DNA of 64,000 nt from Desulfosoma sp. Lineage in GTDB: Bacteria; Desulfobacterota; Syntrophobacteria; Syntrophobacterales; DSM-9756. The DNA lies in NCBI GenBank assembly GCA_037481875.1, contig JBBFKY010000014.1:12997-76996 (forward strand), written 5' to 3'. The stretch's first letter is position 1. Each line of letters opens with the position of its first letter. A program made the translations under genes and the position numbers. Under the pieces are notes generated by a model. It searched no databases. It had not been told where the DNA came from and saw nothing but the letters and a program-made list of their open reading frames with translations. Shown in pieces: positions 45,233 through 55,238 of the stretch.

Positions 45233-47006
45233 GTGGATTCACCCGTCCGTCTTCTACATTCCCGGTGCGTTTCTCCTTCCGTTCCTTCGGGGACGGTTGC
45301 TGAAGGCTGGAATGCTGCTGATTCCTCTTCTGGGCACGGCAGCCATGTACCTCATGATGCACCTTCCCCATGGGACTTATTGGACGTGGAATTTCCTAGG
45401 CCAGCCCATGTGCTTTGGATCCGTGGACAAACTGAGCATCGTCTTCGGCTGGGTGTTCACGATCATGTCGTTCATCGGGATGGTGTATGCCCTGCATGTG
45501 GACGATGTGGGGCAGCATGTGGCGGCGATGCTTTACGTCGGCGGTTCCCTGGGAGTCACCTTTGCAGGCGATTATTTGACACTCTTTATCTTTTGGGAAC
45601 TGATGGCCTTCTCGTCGGTTTACCTGGTTTTTGCTCAAAGAGAACCGGAGGCTATTGGTGCAGGATTCCGCTACATACTGGTCCATGCGTTCGGCGGCGT
45701 GTGCCTGCTGGGTGGTGTGGTGCTGCACTATCTGCATGGTGGGTCCATGCTGGTGGGTCCGCTGGAACAGGATGGAAGCCTGGCTTTTTATTTGATGCTG
45801 ATCGGCGTGATCATCAACGCCGCTGTGCCTCCCCTTCATGCCTGGCTGACGGATGCCTACCCTGAAGGAACGGTTACCGGATCCGTTTTTATGTCCGCCT
45901 TTACGACCAAAACGGCGGTTTATGTGCTGGTGCGAGTTTTTCCGGGCACAGAGCTTCTTGTTTACCTAGGCACCATCATGGCCCTCTACGGGGTCGTGTA
46001 CGCCGTGCTGGAAAACGATGCTCGGCGCCTTTTGGCTTACCACATCGTAAGTCAGGTGGGTTACATGGTCACGGGCGTCGGAATCGGGACGGAAATGTCC
46101 TTGAACGGGTCGGTTTCCCACGCCTTTGCGCATATCCTTTACAAAGGACTGCTTTTCATGGGGGCCGGGGCCGTCATTCACATGACGGGCCGCAGGAAGC
46201 TGACGGAACTTGGCGGCCTGTATCGCACCATGCCTATCACCCTGGTGTTGTACATGATCGGAGGGTTCGCCATTTCGGCCTTTCCACTCTTCAGTGGCTT
46301 TGTCACCAAATCCATGGTGGTGGCTGCGGCCAGCTCCGACCATCGTCCTTTGGTCGCCCTGCTGCTGACCATGGCCTCTTCGGGAACCTTTCTCCATACA
46401 GGGCTCAAGCTTCCCTACTATATGTTCTTCGGGAAGGATTCAGGCCTTGAAGCGAAGGAACCACCTTCCAACATGATCTGGGCCATGGTGATTGCATCGT
46501 TTCTGTGTATCGGGATCGGATGTTTCCCTAAACCCTTGTATGATCTGCTGCCGTTCCCTGTGCACTTTGATCCTTACACCGGCGATCACGTGACAAGCGC
46601 CCTGGGTCTGCTGCTCTTTACAGGCTTAGGCTTCTTCATGCTGCTGAAGAAGCTGGATCCGGAACCGACCATCAGCATCGACACCGATTGGTTTTATCGT
46701 AAGGGAAGTCGGGTGTTCATGTGGTTGGCCCGCAAACCTGTGGCCACCACGGATGATTACGTAGGCAATATTTACCGAACATGGTTTGGACGGTTCACCC
46801 TGTTCTTCTCGGACATTCTGGCTCGTATCATGGATGTTCGAGGTATCGACGGCGCGGTGAACGGTATCGCTAATTTCTTTCTTGCGGCTTCACGAATGGT
46901 GCGCACCACGACAACAGGGTTTGTGCGGCATTATGCGGCGACGATGCTCATCGCGGGCATTGTCATTCTAGGCTATTACCTCTTTTCCACTTTGATGAGT
47001 CTATGA
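45225..47006 (+). CDS. NuoL/MrpD-like subunit with altered proton-path lysine
   Basis: A 593-residue, 14-helix antiporter-like protein with a C-terminal extension (about 485-593) including a last membrane helix, so it is the nearest equivalent of NuoL. Helix-5 Glu is present (FIFWELMAF). The helix-7 lysine, five residues before the PLH motif in NuoL (GKSAQIPLH), is Asn here (INAAVPPLH). The helix-8 Lys region (HILYKGLLFMGAG) is intact. The change implies altered or inactive proton transfer in this unit. Overlaps its neighbours on both sides. Confidence 0.87.
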   Translation: MTEWIHPSVFYIPGAFLLPFLRGRLLKAGMLLIPLLGTAAMYLMMHLPHGTYWTWNFLGQPMCFGSVDKLSIVFGWVFTIMSFIGMVYALHVDDVGQHVAAMLYVGGSLGVTFAGDYLTLFIFWELMAFSSVYLVFAQREPEAIGAGFRYILVHAFGGVCLLGGVVLHYLHGGSMLVGPLEQDGSLAFYLMLIGVIINAAVPPLHAWLTDAYPEGTVTGSVFMSAFTTKTAVYVLVRVFPGTELLVYLGTIMALYGVVYAVLENDARRLLAYHIVSQVGYMVTGVGIGTEMSLNGSVSHAFAHILYKGLLFMGAGAVIHMTGRRKLTELGGLYRTMPITLVLYMIGGFAISAFPLFSGFVTKSMVVAAASSDHRPLVALLLTMASSGTFLHTGLKLPYYMFFGKDSGLEAKEPPSNMIWAMVIASFLCIGIGCFPKPLYDLLPFPVHFDPYTGDHVTSALGLLLFTGLGFFMLLKKLDPEPTISIDTDWFYRKGSRVFMWLARKPVATTDDYVGNIYRTWFGRFTLFFSDILARIMDVRGIDGAVNGIANFFLAASRMVRTTTTGFVRHYAATMLIAGIVILGYYLFSTLMSL

Positions 47007-48592
47007 TGAATGCTGCGAATTATCCCATCCTGTCGGTGACCACGTTTCTCCCCCTTTTGGGCGTGGTCTTGGTCTGCCTGATTCCAAGCCGGCATCGAAA
47101 GGCCATTCAATGGACGGCCTTTCTGGTGACCGTGGCCACGTTTCTCGTGTCCTTGGAACTTTATTTCAAGTTCGACACAACCACGTGGCAGATGCAGTTT
47201 GTGGAAGATGCTCCCTGGATTCCGCAATTCGCCATTCGGTACCAGATGGGTATCGACGGCATCAGTCTGCTTCTGGTGCTCTTGACCACTTTTCTCTCCG
47301 CCGTTTCCGTCTTGTCCACATGGACGGCGGTGACGGAAAGGGTCAAGGGCTATATGGCCTCTCTGCTTCTGCTCGAAACAGGAATGATCGGGGTCTTTTG
47401 CGCGCTGGATTTCATTCTGTTTTACGTCTTCTGGGAAGTGATGCTCATTCCCATGTACTTCATCATCGGGATTTGGGGAGGCCCTCGACGCATCTACGCT
47501 GCCGTCAAGTTCTTTATATACACCATGTCCGGTAGCGTCCTGATGCTTGTGGCCATACTGGTCTTGTACTTCATGCACTATGAGGCCACTGGAACCTACA
47601 GCTTCTACATTCTCGATTACCACAAGCTGGGACTCCCCGCGAACCTTCAGATCCTTCTGTTTCTTGCGTTCGCCGTGGCTTTTGCCATCAAGGTTCCCAT
47701 GTTTCCGTTCCATACATGGCTTCCCGATGCCCATGTGGAAGCTCCTACGGCGGGCAGTGTTATTCTGGCCGGTGTTTTGCTCAAGATGGGCACCTATGGG
47801 TTCCTGCGTTTTTGTCTGCCCATTTTCCCTCAAGCTACGGTGTACTTTGTCCCCTTGATCCTGGCCTTGTCTCTTGTCGGAATTATCTATGGCGCCTTGG
47901 TGTCCCTGGCGCAAGACGACGTGAAAAAGCTGGTCGCTTACTCCAGCGTCAGCCACCTTGGCTACTGTATGTTGGGCATGTTTGCACTGAATGTGGACGG
48001 CATCAAGGGAAGCCTGATTCAGATGATCAACCATGGGCTGAGCACAGGGGCTTTGTTTTTGATCGTCGGTATCCTGTATGAAAGAAGGCATACAAGGCTC
48101 ATTTCCGAATACGGCGGTATCATGAAAGTGATGCCCATATTCGCCTTCATTTTCCTGCTGGTGGCGTTCTCGTCCATGGGCGTTCCGGGAACGAACGGGT
48201 TTGTGGGTGAACTTTTGATACTTATCGGTGCTTTTCAGGCTTCGTTGAAGTTTGGGCTTCCTGCGACCATCGGGCTGATTCTTGGAGCCGTCTACCTTCT
48301 ATGGACGGTCAAGAGAGTCGCCTATGGGCCCATTACCAAGGAAGAGAACCGCGTTTTGAAGGACATGTCGGCACGGGAATACGCCTACATGTTACCGGTT
48401 TTGCTTTTCATTTTCTGGATCGGGCTTTACCCCAAACCCTTCCTTAGAACCATGGATGCGTCGGTGACCCATCTTCTGGAATCCGTCCAGACACAGAAAA
48501 CGGCGCATGCTTTCCAACACGGACCGGTGTGGCTGCAAAGTCTTTTTGCCAAAGTCGATCTTGAACAGCTGACAAAGGGCCAAGGGCGGTAA
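47003..48592 (+). CDS. nuoM: Complex I subunit NuoM
   Basis: A 529-residue antiporter-like subunit. Key residues: helix-5 Glu in YVFWEVMLIPMY, helix-7 Lys in AFAIKVPMFPFHTWLPDAH and the following VEAPTAGSVILAGVLLK. Overlaps the preceding stop by four bases (ATGA). A full set of helices is present. Confidence 0.95.
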   Translation: MMNAANYPILSVTTFLPLLGVVLVCLIPSRHRKAIQWTAFLVTVATFLVSLELYFKFDTTTWQMQFVEDAPWIPQFAIRYQMGIDGISLLLVLLTTFLSAVSVLSTWTAVTERVKGYMASLLLLETGMIGVFCALDFILFYVFWEVMLIPMYFIIGIWGGPRRIYAAVKFFIYTMSGSVLMLVAILVLYFMHYEATGTYSFYILDYHKLGLPANLQILLFLAFAVAFAIKVPMFPFHTWLPDAHVEAPTAGSVILAGVLLKMGTYGFLRFCLPIFPQATVYFVPLILALSLVGIIYGALVSLAQDDVKKLVAYSSVSHLGYCMLGMFALNVDGIKGSLIQMINHGLSTGALFLIVGILYERRHTRLISEYGGIMKVMPIFAFIFLLVAFSSMGVPGTNGFVGELLILIGAFQASLKFGLPATIGLILGAVYLLWTVKRVAYGPITKEENRVLKDMSAREYAYMLPVLLFIFWIGLYPKPFLRTMDASVTHLLESVQTQKTAHAFQHGPVWLQSLFAKVDLEQLTKGQGR

Positions 48593-48595
48593 CTT

Positions 48596-50071
48596 ATGGA
48601 ACAGGTGATGAGCACCATCAGTCTGAGCGCGATTGCTCCGGAGTTGGTTCTGGTCGCTTGCGGGTTGATCGTGTTAATGATTCAAGCTGTCGTTGGAAGA
48701 AGATATCCCGATTCGTTTGCGTATGTGTCCCTGCTTGGGGTGGCGGCCGCCCTCGTGTTGGTCTGGAAACAACCCGAACCCTTTGAGGCTCGAAGTGTCG
48801 CCTACTTTTTCTGCGATATGTGGGTGGTGGATAATTTTTCCAGGTTTTTTAAGATTATTTTCCTTTTGGGCACCGGTCTGACCGTCCTGATTTCCATCAA
48901 ATACCTTCACAACGAAGCCATGCAGCATAGTGAATACTATGCTCTGATACTCATGTGTACCGTGGGCATGATGGTCATGGCGAGTGCGGTGGAACTTATC
49001 ACCATCTTTCTGGGTGTGGAACTCATGTCCCTTTCGCTGTATGCGCTTGCCGGATACACACGCACGCGCATGCTGTCCAATGAGGCGGCCATCAAGTACT
49101 TTATTTTAGGATCCTTCGCCTCTGGATTTCTGATTTACGGGATCGCTTTGATTTACGGCACCACCGGCACCTCTTTGGTTCCTGAAGTCGCCAAATACAT
49201 CACTCAAGCCGGCGGAGCTGCGGCGATACTTGTGATGGGCATGGCGTTGCTGATTATCGGTTTTGGTTTCAAAACGGCTTCGGTGCCGTTTCATATGTGG
49301 GCCCCGGACGTGTACGAAGGAGCGCCGGCTCCCGTGACCGGATTCATGTCAGCCGGGCCTAAGGCGGCGGCTTTTGCAGCTTTTGTGCGGATCTTTATGG
49401 AGGGTCTTCCGCAACTGGAAACCGACTGGGTCATGGTTATTTGGATTTTAGCGGCTTTAACCATGACGGCCGGTAACATCATCGCCTTGGTGCAGGAAAA
49501 CATAAAGAGAATGCTGGCCTATTCGAGTATCGCTCATGCCGGCTATGTGCTTGTGGCTTTTCTGGCCGCAGGGGAACTGGGGCTGACGAGCATTCTCTAT
49601 TACATGCTGGTCTACACCTTCATGAATCTCGGGGCGTTCGCTGTGATTACCATGCTGGCTGGCACAGGAGAATCGCGGGTAAAGGTGGAAGATTATCGTG
49701 GTGTGGGCTATGAACATCCCATGGCGGCGTTGGCCATGAGCCTTTTTCTGTTTTCTCTTGCCGGTATTCCGCCCACCGGTGGATTTATGGGAAAATTCTA
49801 CATATTTTCCGCCGCCGTGAAGCAGGGATTTATCTGGCTGGCCATTATCGGTGTTTTGAACAGTGTGGTGTCCGTCTACTACTATCTCAGGGTGACGGTG
49901 GCCATGTATATGAAGCCGCCGGAGCGCCCGGAGGATGTACCGACTGCGACGGCTTTGTCGCCAGGACTCGTGCTGGCTGTCGTGATTTCCGCTTACGGGG
50001 TCTTGACGCTGGGCCTGTTTCCCGCAACATATGTGGCGATGGTGAAAGCATCCTTCCTGTCCTTTCTCTAA
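48596..50071 (+). CDS. nuoN: Complex I subunit NuoN
   Basis: A 491-residue antiporter-like subunit with helix-5 Glu (IFLGVELMSLSLYAL), helix-7 Lys (GFGFKTASVPFHMWAPDVY) and the YEGAPAPVTGFMS block. It starts three bases after nuoM; an in-frame ATG at 48608 is an alternative start. Downstream, a 97-base gap separates it from the formate dehydrogenase gene. Confidence 0.95.
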   Translation: MEQVMSTISLSAIAPELVLVACGLIVLMIQAVVGRRYPDSFAYVSLLGVAAALVLVWKQPEPFEARSVAYFFCDMWVVDNFSRFFKIIFLLGTGLTVLISIKYLHNEAMQHSEYYALILMCTVGMMVMASAVELITIFLGVELMSLSLYALAGYTRTRMLSNEAAIKYFILGSFASGFLIYGIALIYGTTGTSLVPEVAKYITQAGGAAAILVMGMALLIIGFGFKTASVPFHMWAPDVYEGAPAPVTGFMSAGPKAAAFAAFVRIFMEGLPQLETDWVMVIWILAALTMTAGNIIALVQENIKRMLAYSSIAHAGYVLVAFLAAGELGLTSILYYMLVYTFMNLGAFAVITMLAGTGESRVKVEDYRGVGYEHPMAALAMSLFLFSLAGIPPTGGFMGKFYIFSAAVKQGFIWLAIIGVLNSVVSVYYYLRVTVAMYMKPPERPEDVPTATALSPGLVLAVVISAYGVLTLGLFPATYVAMVKASFLSFL

Positions 50072-50168
50072 ACCTTGACCTAAGGGTTTTCCCGGGGGCT
50101 GTGTCGGGATACACTTGCGCGCAGGGCTATGAGTGAAGGGAATGACGGACTGAGAAGAGAGAGAAAAA

Positions 50169-52841
50169 ATGAGTTCGGTGAAGCTGACGATTGACGGGCG
50201 GGAGGTGGCGATCGCCGCTGGAAAAACGATTCTGGACGCAGCAAAGGCAGCCGGAATCACGATTCCGACCCTATGCCACCACGAGCGATTAAACCCCATT
50301 GGATCGTGCAATCTCTGTGTCGTTGAAGTGCAAGGGAAAAGCACGCCCGTGCAGGCGTGTATGACGCCCGCGGAAGAAGGCATGACGGTGATCACGGACT
50401 CCGACATGCTTCGAAGCATGCGGCAAAAGGCCATGCAACGGCTTCTGGTTCGGCACCCTTTGGACTGTCCCATCTGCGACAAAGCAGGGGACTGCAGGCT
50501 GCAGGATCTGGTTTTCGAATTGGGTGTGACGGCAGAACAGTATGAAGAGCCGAAGGAGCGAACGGAAGCGGTCTATGCCACGCCGCTCATCAAGTACTGG
50601 CGCGACCGTTGTGTGCTGTGCCAACGATGCGCGGCCGCCTGCCGTGAAATCAAGGGGCAAGGGGCGATTGATTTTGTCGAGGTGAACGGCTCCGTAGAGA
50701 TGCGGGTGACCCCCGAAAAGTGCGTCTCGTGCGGTGAATGCCTCCAGGTATGCCCCACCGGGGCTCTGACGGAAAATCTGAGCCCTGTAAAGGCGCGGCT
50801 GTTCACCACAAAGAAAGTTGCGACCACATGCACTTACTGCGGCTGCGGGTGCCAGGTGGAACTCAGCGTTTTGGACAACCGTGTGGTCGCCGTAGACGGC
50901 AGAGATGATCCGACGATTAATGAAGGAAGCCTGTGCGTCAAGGGACGGTTTGGATACGAATTCATTAGCAGTGAGGAACGGCTGAAAAAACCGTTGATTC
51001 GACGGGGGGACGGTTTCGTCGAGGTCAGTTGGAACGAAGCGCTGGACTACGTGGCGAAGAACTTCAGTCGAATCAAGAAGGAACATGGTCCGGACGCCAT
51101 TGGAGGGTTTGCTTCAGCACGTTGCACCAATGAAGACAATTATGTGTTCCAGAAATTTATCCGCGCGGTGATCGGCACCAACAATGTGGATCACTGCGCC
51201 CGTCTCTGACACAGCTCCACGGTGGCAGGTCTTGCCGCCACGTTTGGAAGCGGGGCGATGACGAACCCCCTTAAAGATGTCCTCAATTCAGGGGTCATTC
51301 TGCTGACGGGGACCAACACTACGGCAAACCATCCCATCATCGCCAATTACGTGCACGAGGCGGTGACGAAGCGGGGGGCCAAGCTTATTGTGGTCGATCC
51401 TCGAAGGATCAAGCTGGTCGATATCGCCACTATGTGGTTGCAGCCGCCTCCCGGAACGAATGTGGCGTGGATCAACGGCTTGATGCACGTCATCGTCAAA
51501 GAAAACCTCTACAATAAGGCTTACGTGGAAGAACGCACGGAGGGGTTTGAAGAACTCAAGGCTTGCGTGGAGAAATACCCACCGAAGGTTGTCGCCAAGA
51601 TCACCGGATTGAAAGAAAAGGACATTATCGCTGCGGCTCGGCTATTTGCCACTTCCGGTCCAGGCGCGATTTTGTACGCCATGGGAATCACGCAACACAC
51701 CACTGGAACGGATAGCGTGAAATGCCTTGCCGCTCTTTCTATGCTGTGCGGCTACGTGGGGGTTCCTGGTGGAGGCGTCTGCCCGTTGCGTGGGCAAAAC
51801 AACGTGCAGGGCGCCTGCGACATGGGTGGGCTGCCCAATGTGTATTCCGGGTATCAGGTGGTGACGGCCGAAGAAAATCGGCAGAAGTTTGAAAAAGCGT
51901 GGAATGTGCCGAAGCTGTCCGACAAGGTGGGCATGACCGTCACGGAAATGGGTCTGGCGGCAGGAAAGACCATCAAGGCGCTTTATATCATGGGGGAAAA
52001 CCCCGTGCTCAGCGACGCGGACATCAACCATGCCGAAAAAGCCTTGGCTTCACTGGATTTTCTGGTCGTCCAAGACATCTTTTTAACGGAGACGGCCAAA
52101 CTGGCGCATGTGGTGCTTCCCAGCGCCTGCTTTGCTGAGAAAGAAGGAACATTTACCAATACGGAACGAAAAGTGCTCAGGGTCCGCAAAGCGGTGGAAC
52201 CTCCTGGAGAAGCTAAAGAAGATTGGTGGATTACGGCGGAAATCGCGAAGCGCATGGGATACCCCATGGAATACAGCGGCCCGGAAGCCATTATGAGAGA
52301 AATCAACGCCGTAACGCCCAGCTATGGCGGCATCACCTACGAGCGGCTGGAAAAAGGCGGGCTGGTATGGCCGTGCCCGACGCAGGATCATCCGGGAACA
52401 CCCATATTGCATGTGGGTCGATTCACGCGAGGCAAGGGCGTGTTTTTTGCCATCGATTACAAGCCACCGGCGGAACCGACCGATGCCGAATATCCTTTTG
52501 TGCTTACGACGGGTCGAGTCCATTGGCATTACCACACGGGAACGATGACACGGAAAGGCACCGCTTTGAACCGGCTGTATCCGGAACCTCTGGCGGAAAT
52601 CAATGTCCAGGACGCCAAGAGATTGAAGATTGCCGACGGAGAGCTCGTGCGCATCTCCTCTCGGCGAGGCAGTATCACCATCAAGGCCTCGGTTTCGGAG
52701 GTCACGGCTCGAGGAGTGGTTTTCGTTCCCTTCCATTTCTACGAGGCGGCGGCCAACAGACTGACCATCAACGCGTTGGATCCTGTATCGAAAATCCCTG
52801 AACTGAAGGTGTGTGCGGTAAAGGTGGAAAAAGCCGCCTGA
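50169..52841 (+). CDS. fdhA: Selenocysteine formate dehydrogenase with NuoG-like N-terminus, last gene of nuo operon
   Basis: An 890-residue fusion-type catalytic subunit. N-terminal NuoG-like part: [2Fe-2S] (Cys36, 47, 50, 64), His96-Cys100-Cys103-Cys109 cluster, and two [4Fe-4S] (Cys148-158 and Cys185-195). Then the Mo/W-bis-PGD formate dehydrogenase: cluster cysteines 221, 224, 228 and 256, relay Lys258, and Sec347 encoded by TGA 51207-51209 in DHCARL-U-HSSTV. A textbook SECIS hairpin (51221-51239) starts 11 bases later. It shares the nuo strand and ends at a strong terminator, and no nuoE, nuoF or other nuoG is present. The wiring predicts formate electrons entering complex I through NuoI. 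Soluble, no signal peptide. An NAD-linked or hydrogenase-linked FDH partner encoded elsewhere is the alternative. Confidence 0.94.
51221..51239 (+). promoter_or_regulatory. bSECIS element of the nuo-linked fdhA
   Basis: GGTGGCA-GGTCT-TGCCGCC, a 7-bp stem with one G-T pair and loop GGTCT, begins 11 bases after the UGA; same layout as the other fdhA in the window. Confidence 0.9.
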
Positions 52842-52867
52842 GGACGGCTTTGAAGCGAGTCATGATC

Positions 52868-52903
52868 CCCGGTCGAGGTCATGGACTTCGGCCGGGTTTT
52901 TTT
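52868..52903 (+). terminator. Strong intrinsic terminator of the nuo-fdhA operon
   Basis: A 13-bp stem with two G-T pairs (52868-52880 with 52884-52896), a three-base ATG loop and a run of seven T residues (52897-52903). Confidence 0.93.
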
Positions 52904-52927
52904 ATTTTGAGCATTGGCAGGTCTACC

Positions 52928-53437
52928 ATGAACATTTTTGTACTCGACTTGGATCCGAGAAAGTGTGCTCGCTATCATTGCGATCAGCACGTGGTCAAGA
53001 TGATCCTGGAAAGTGTCCAGATCATTTGCACGGCGTTTGTGAAGAAAGGATTTGAAACCCCCTACAAGCCGACACACACTAAGCACCCTTGTGTGCTTTG
53101 GGCCGAGGAGTCTTTTGACAACGTGCGATGGCTTATGCGTCTGACACGGGCGTTGAATGCCGAATACAAATACAGATTCCAAAAAACGCAGGATCATGCC
53201 TCGATACATGTGTTGCAACAGGTGAAGTCTCTGCGATTTGAATCCCTTGGGTTGACGCCGTTTGCTCAAGCGATGCCGGATAAGTATAAAGTACCTGAAG
53301 ATCCCGTAGCGGCTTATCGCCGGTTTTATGTGGGAGAAAAACTAAAGTTTGCCACGTGGACACGGCGCCGTAAGCCACCGTGGCTGAAGGACTTTATAAG
53401 CGAGTATTGGGAGACGGCAAAGGCCGTGACAAGCTAA
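52928..53437 (+). CDS. Conserved protein of unknown function (phage-type family)
   Basis: A 169-residue soluble protein beginning MNIFVLDLDPRKCARYHCDQHVVKM, with later blocks HPCVLWAEES and TPFAQAMPDKYK, and AYRRFYVGEKLKFATW near the end. The pattern is familiar from small proteins found in phages and bacteria that are sometimes labelled pyrimidine-dimer glycosylase-like, but I cannot verify that function. ATG 52928 directly follows the terminator; the frame is open upstream across the terminator and is not used. Conserved Cys, His and Lys residues near the N-terminus may be catalytic. Confidence 0.65.
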   Translation: MNIFVLDLDPRKCARYHCDQHVVKMILESVQIICTAFVKKGFETPYKPTHTKHPCVLWAEESFDNVRWLMRLTRALNAEYKYRFQKTQDHASIHVLQQVKSLRFESLGLTPFAQAMPDKYKVPEDPVAAYRRFYVGEKLKFATWTRRRKPPWLKDFISEYWETAKAVTS

Positions 53438-53498
53438 GATAATCTGTTGCGGGCGTAGACGTGGCGAGGGTTCGCGAAGCGAAACCGGGAGTTGCATC

Positions 53499-54998
53499 AT
53501 GGACCGAATACTTCTGGGAAAAGGTGATCGTCCGGTACATCTCCTCTTAAAATATGCCAACCGCCATGGATTCATCACAGGGGCTACAGGGACAGGCAAG
53601 ACCGTTTCCTTGTTGGTGCTTGCAGAAGGTTTTTCTCGATACGGAATCCCGGTGTTCATGGCGGATGTGAAAGGGGATGTGGCTGGATTGGCCATGCCTG
53701 GAAATTTCAGCGAGAAAATAAAGCGCCGCGTCGCTGAAATCGGTATGGAGGGCTACAGTCCTGAGGCGAATCCGGTGGTTTTTTGGGATCTCTACGGTAA
53801 AGCGGGGCATCCGGTTCGTGCCACCGTCAGTGAATTCGGACCGACCCTGCTCGCTCGAGTTCTTGAACTCAATGACATTCAGGCCCAAGTGCTTGAAGTG
53901 GTCTTTCATCTTGCCGATCAGGAAGGCCTGCTTCTTCTGGATCTGGATGATCTGAGAGCCCTGCTCGCGTTTGTCGCCGAAAACCGAAAAGAGATTTCCC
54001 AGCACTACGGCCTTGTCAGCGCTCAGTCACTGGCTGCTATTCAGAGGGCCTTGCTGCCTTTGGAACGGGAAGGCGGTACCCTCTTTTTCGGTGAGCCCGC
54101 TCTGGATCTTAGTGACCTTTTGCGTACGGACCTCAGTGGTCGGGGTGTGATTCACGTTCTCAACGCCGATCAACTGGTTTTGAAACCTCGCCTGTATTCC
54201 AGCTTTTTGCTGTGGCTGCTGTCCGAGCTGTTTGAAAATTTACCGGAAGTGGGCGATGTGGAGAAGCCGAGGTTGGTCTTTTTCTTTGATGAAGCGCACT
54301 TGTTGTTTGACGATGCTTCGCCTGCACTGCGCCGTCGTGTGGAACAGGTGGTGCGCCTTATTCGTTCCAAGGGGGTGGGTGTGTACTTCTGCTCCCAGTT
54401 TCCTGACGACATTCCCGGAGAGATTCTCGGTCAGATGGGGAATCGTATCCAGCATGCCCTGCGCGCTTTGACTCCTCGGGATCAGAAAGCCGTAAAAACG
54501 GCCGCGGAAACCTTTGTGCCCAACCCGAAGATCAACGTCGTGGACGCCATTTCCCAGTTGGAAGTTGGAGAGGCTCTGGTATCCACACTTCAGGAAAAGG
54601 GTGTTCCCATGCCCGTGGAACGCACCTTGATCTGTCCGCCACGGTGCCGTATCGGGGCCATCACGCCGGAAGAACGGGCGTTGGTGCGGGCACGCAGTCC
54701 GCTGGGAACGAAATATGACACGCCTTTGAATCGGGATTCGGCCTATGAGATGTTGAGCCGTCGTGCTGGCGTCTTGAAACCTGAGGTTGAGTCATCAGAA
54801 GGTTCGGAAAGACGTTCGAGTTCCGAGAGGGGAGGCGGGCTGGGCGAAGTGCTTTGGGGCACCAAACGCCGCCAGGGCCTTGTGGAAACCATCGCCAAAC
54901 AGGCAGCCCGTACGATCGGCAGCGAGATTGGGCGTCGTATTTTCCGAGGCGTTCTCGGAGGCATTCTCGGCGGTTCCCGCCGCAGCCAGCTGTTTTGA
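53499..54998 (+). CDS. HerA/YjgR-like ATPase (DUF853)
   Basis: A 499-residue ATPase of the HerA-FtsK superfamily. Walker A GATGTGKT lies at about 28-35, Walker B VFFFDEAHLLF near 262, and the IGSEIGRRIFRGVLGG helix with glycine-rich tail at the C-terminus is typical of DUF853. Related HerA proteins translocate DNA; this subfamily is uncharacterised and is not paired with a NurA gene here. The Ser/Glu-rich linker (about 430-450) is variable in the family. ATG 53499. Confidence 0.87.
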   Translation: MDRILLGKGDRPVHLLLKYANRHGFITGATGTGKTVSLLVLAEGFSRYGIPVFMADVKGDVAGLAMPGNFSEKIKRRVAEIGMEGYSPEANPVVFWDLYGKAGHPVRATVSEFGPTLLARVLELNDIQAQVLEVVFHLADQEGLLLLDLDDLRALLAFVAENRKEISQHYGLVSAQSLAAIQRALLPLEREGGTLFFGEPALDLSDLLRTDLSGRGVIHVLNADQLVLKPRLYSSFLLWLLSELFENLPEVGDVEKPRLVFFFDEAHLLFDDASPALRRRVEQVVRLIRSKGVGVYFCSQFPDDIPGEILGQMGNRIQHALRALTPRDQKAVKTAAETFVPNPKINVVDAISQLEVGEALVSTLQEKGVPMPVERTLICPPRCRIGAITPEERALVRARSPLGTKYDTPLNRDSAYEMLSRRAGVLKPEVESSEGSERRSSSERGGGLGEVLWGTKRRQGLVETIAKQAARTIGSEIGRRIFRGVLGGILGGSRRSQLF

Positions 54999-55238
54999 AG
55001 ACGGCTTCTGAAGCCTTCTTTTCGGTCAAGGGGTGCGGGAACCAATTGAGGGTCGGCGGATCAAGAGGACCTTGGTCTGGCTATTTTTCCTTTGCCTGTT
55101 CGATTTCTCGATGCATTTTCCTTAATCCGTGAGATTGAGTTTATACGTAAAAGTATCATGTCGCATGTGTCATATTGACTTTACTTCGCTTTTGTCCTCT
55201 AGCGTCTCCTGTCGCACTTTCATCCGGCAGGTGCTCTC
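54999..55238. other. Region upstream of the IS1380 transposase
   Basis: No gene. It should contain the left end of the IS element; I could not identify a matching terminal inverted repeat. Confidence 0.35.

Noticed and set aside
46976-48091. 371-codon minus-strand frame opposite nuoM
   Set aside because: Highly polar, low-complexity translation opposite a hydrophobic membrane protein; the classic mirror frame of membrane genes.
50169-51209. Reading 50169-51209 and 51222-52841 as two separate genes
   Set aside because: Same frame, the TGA falls at the known Sec position of formate dehydrogenase and is followed by a matching SECIS hairpin.
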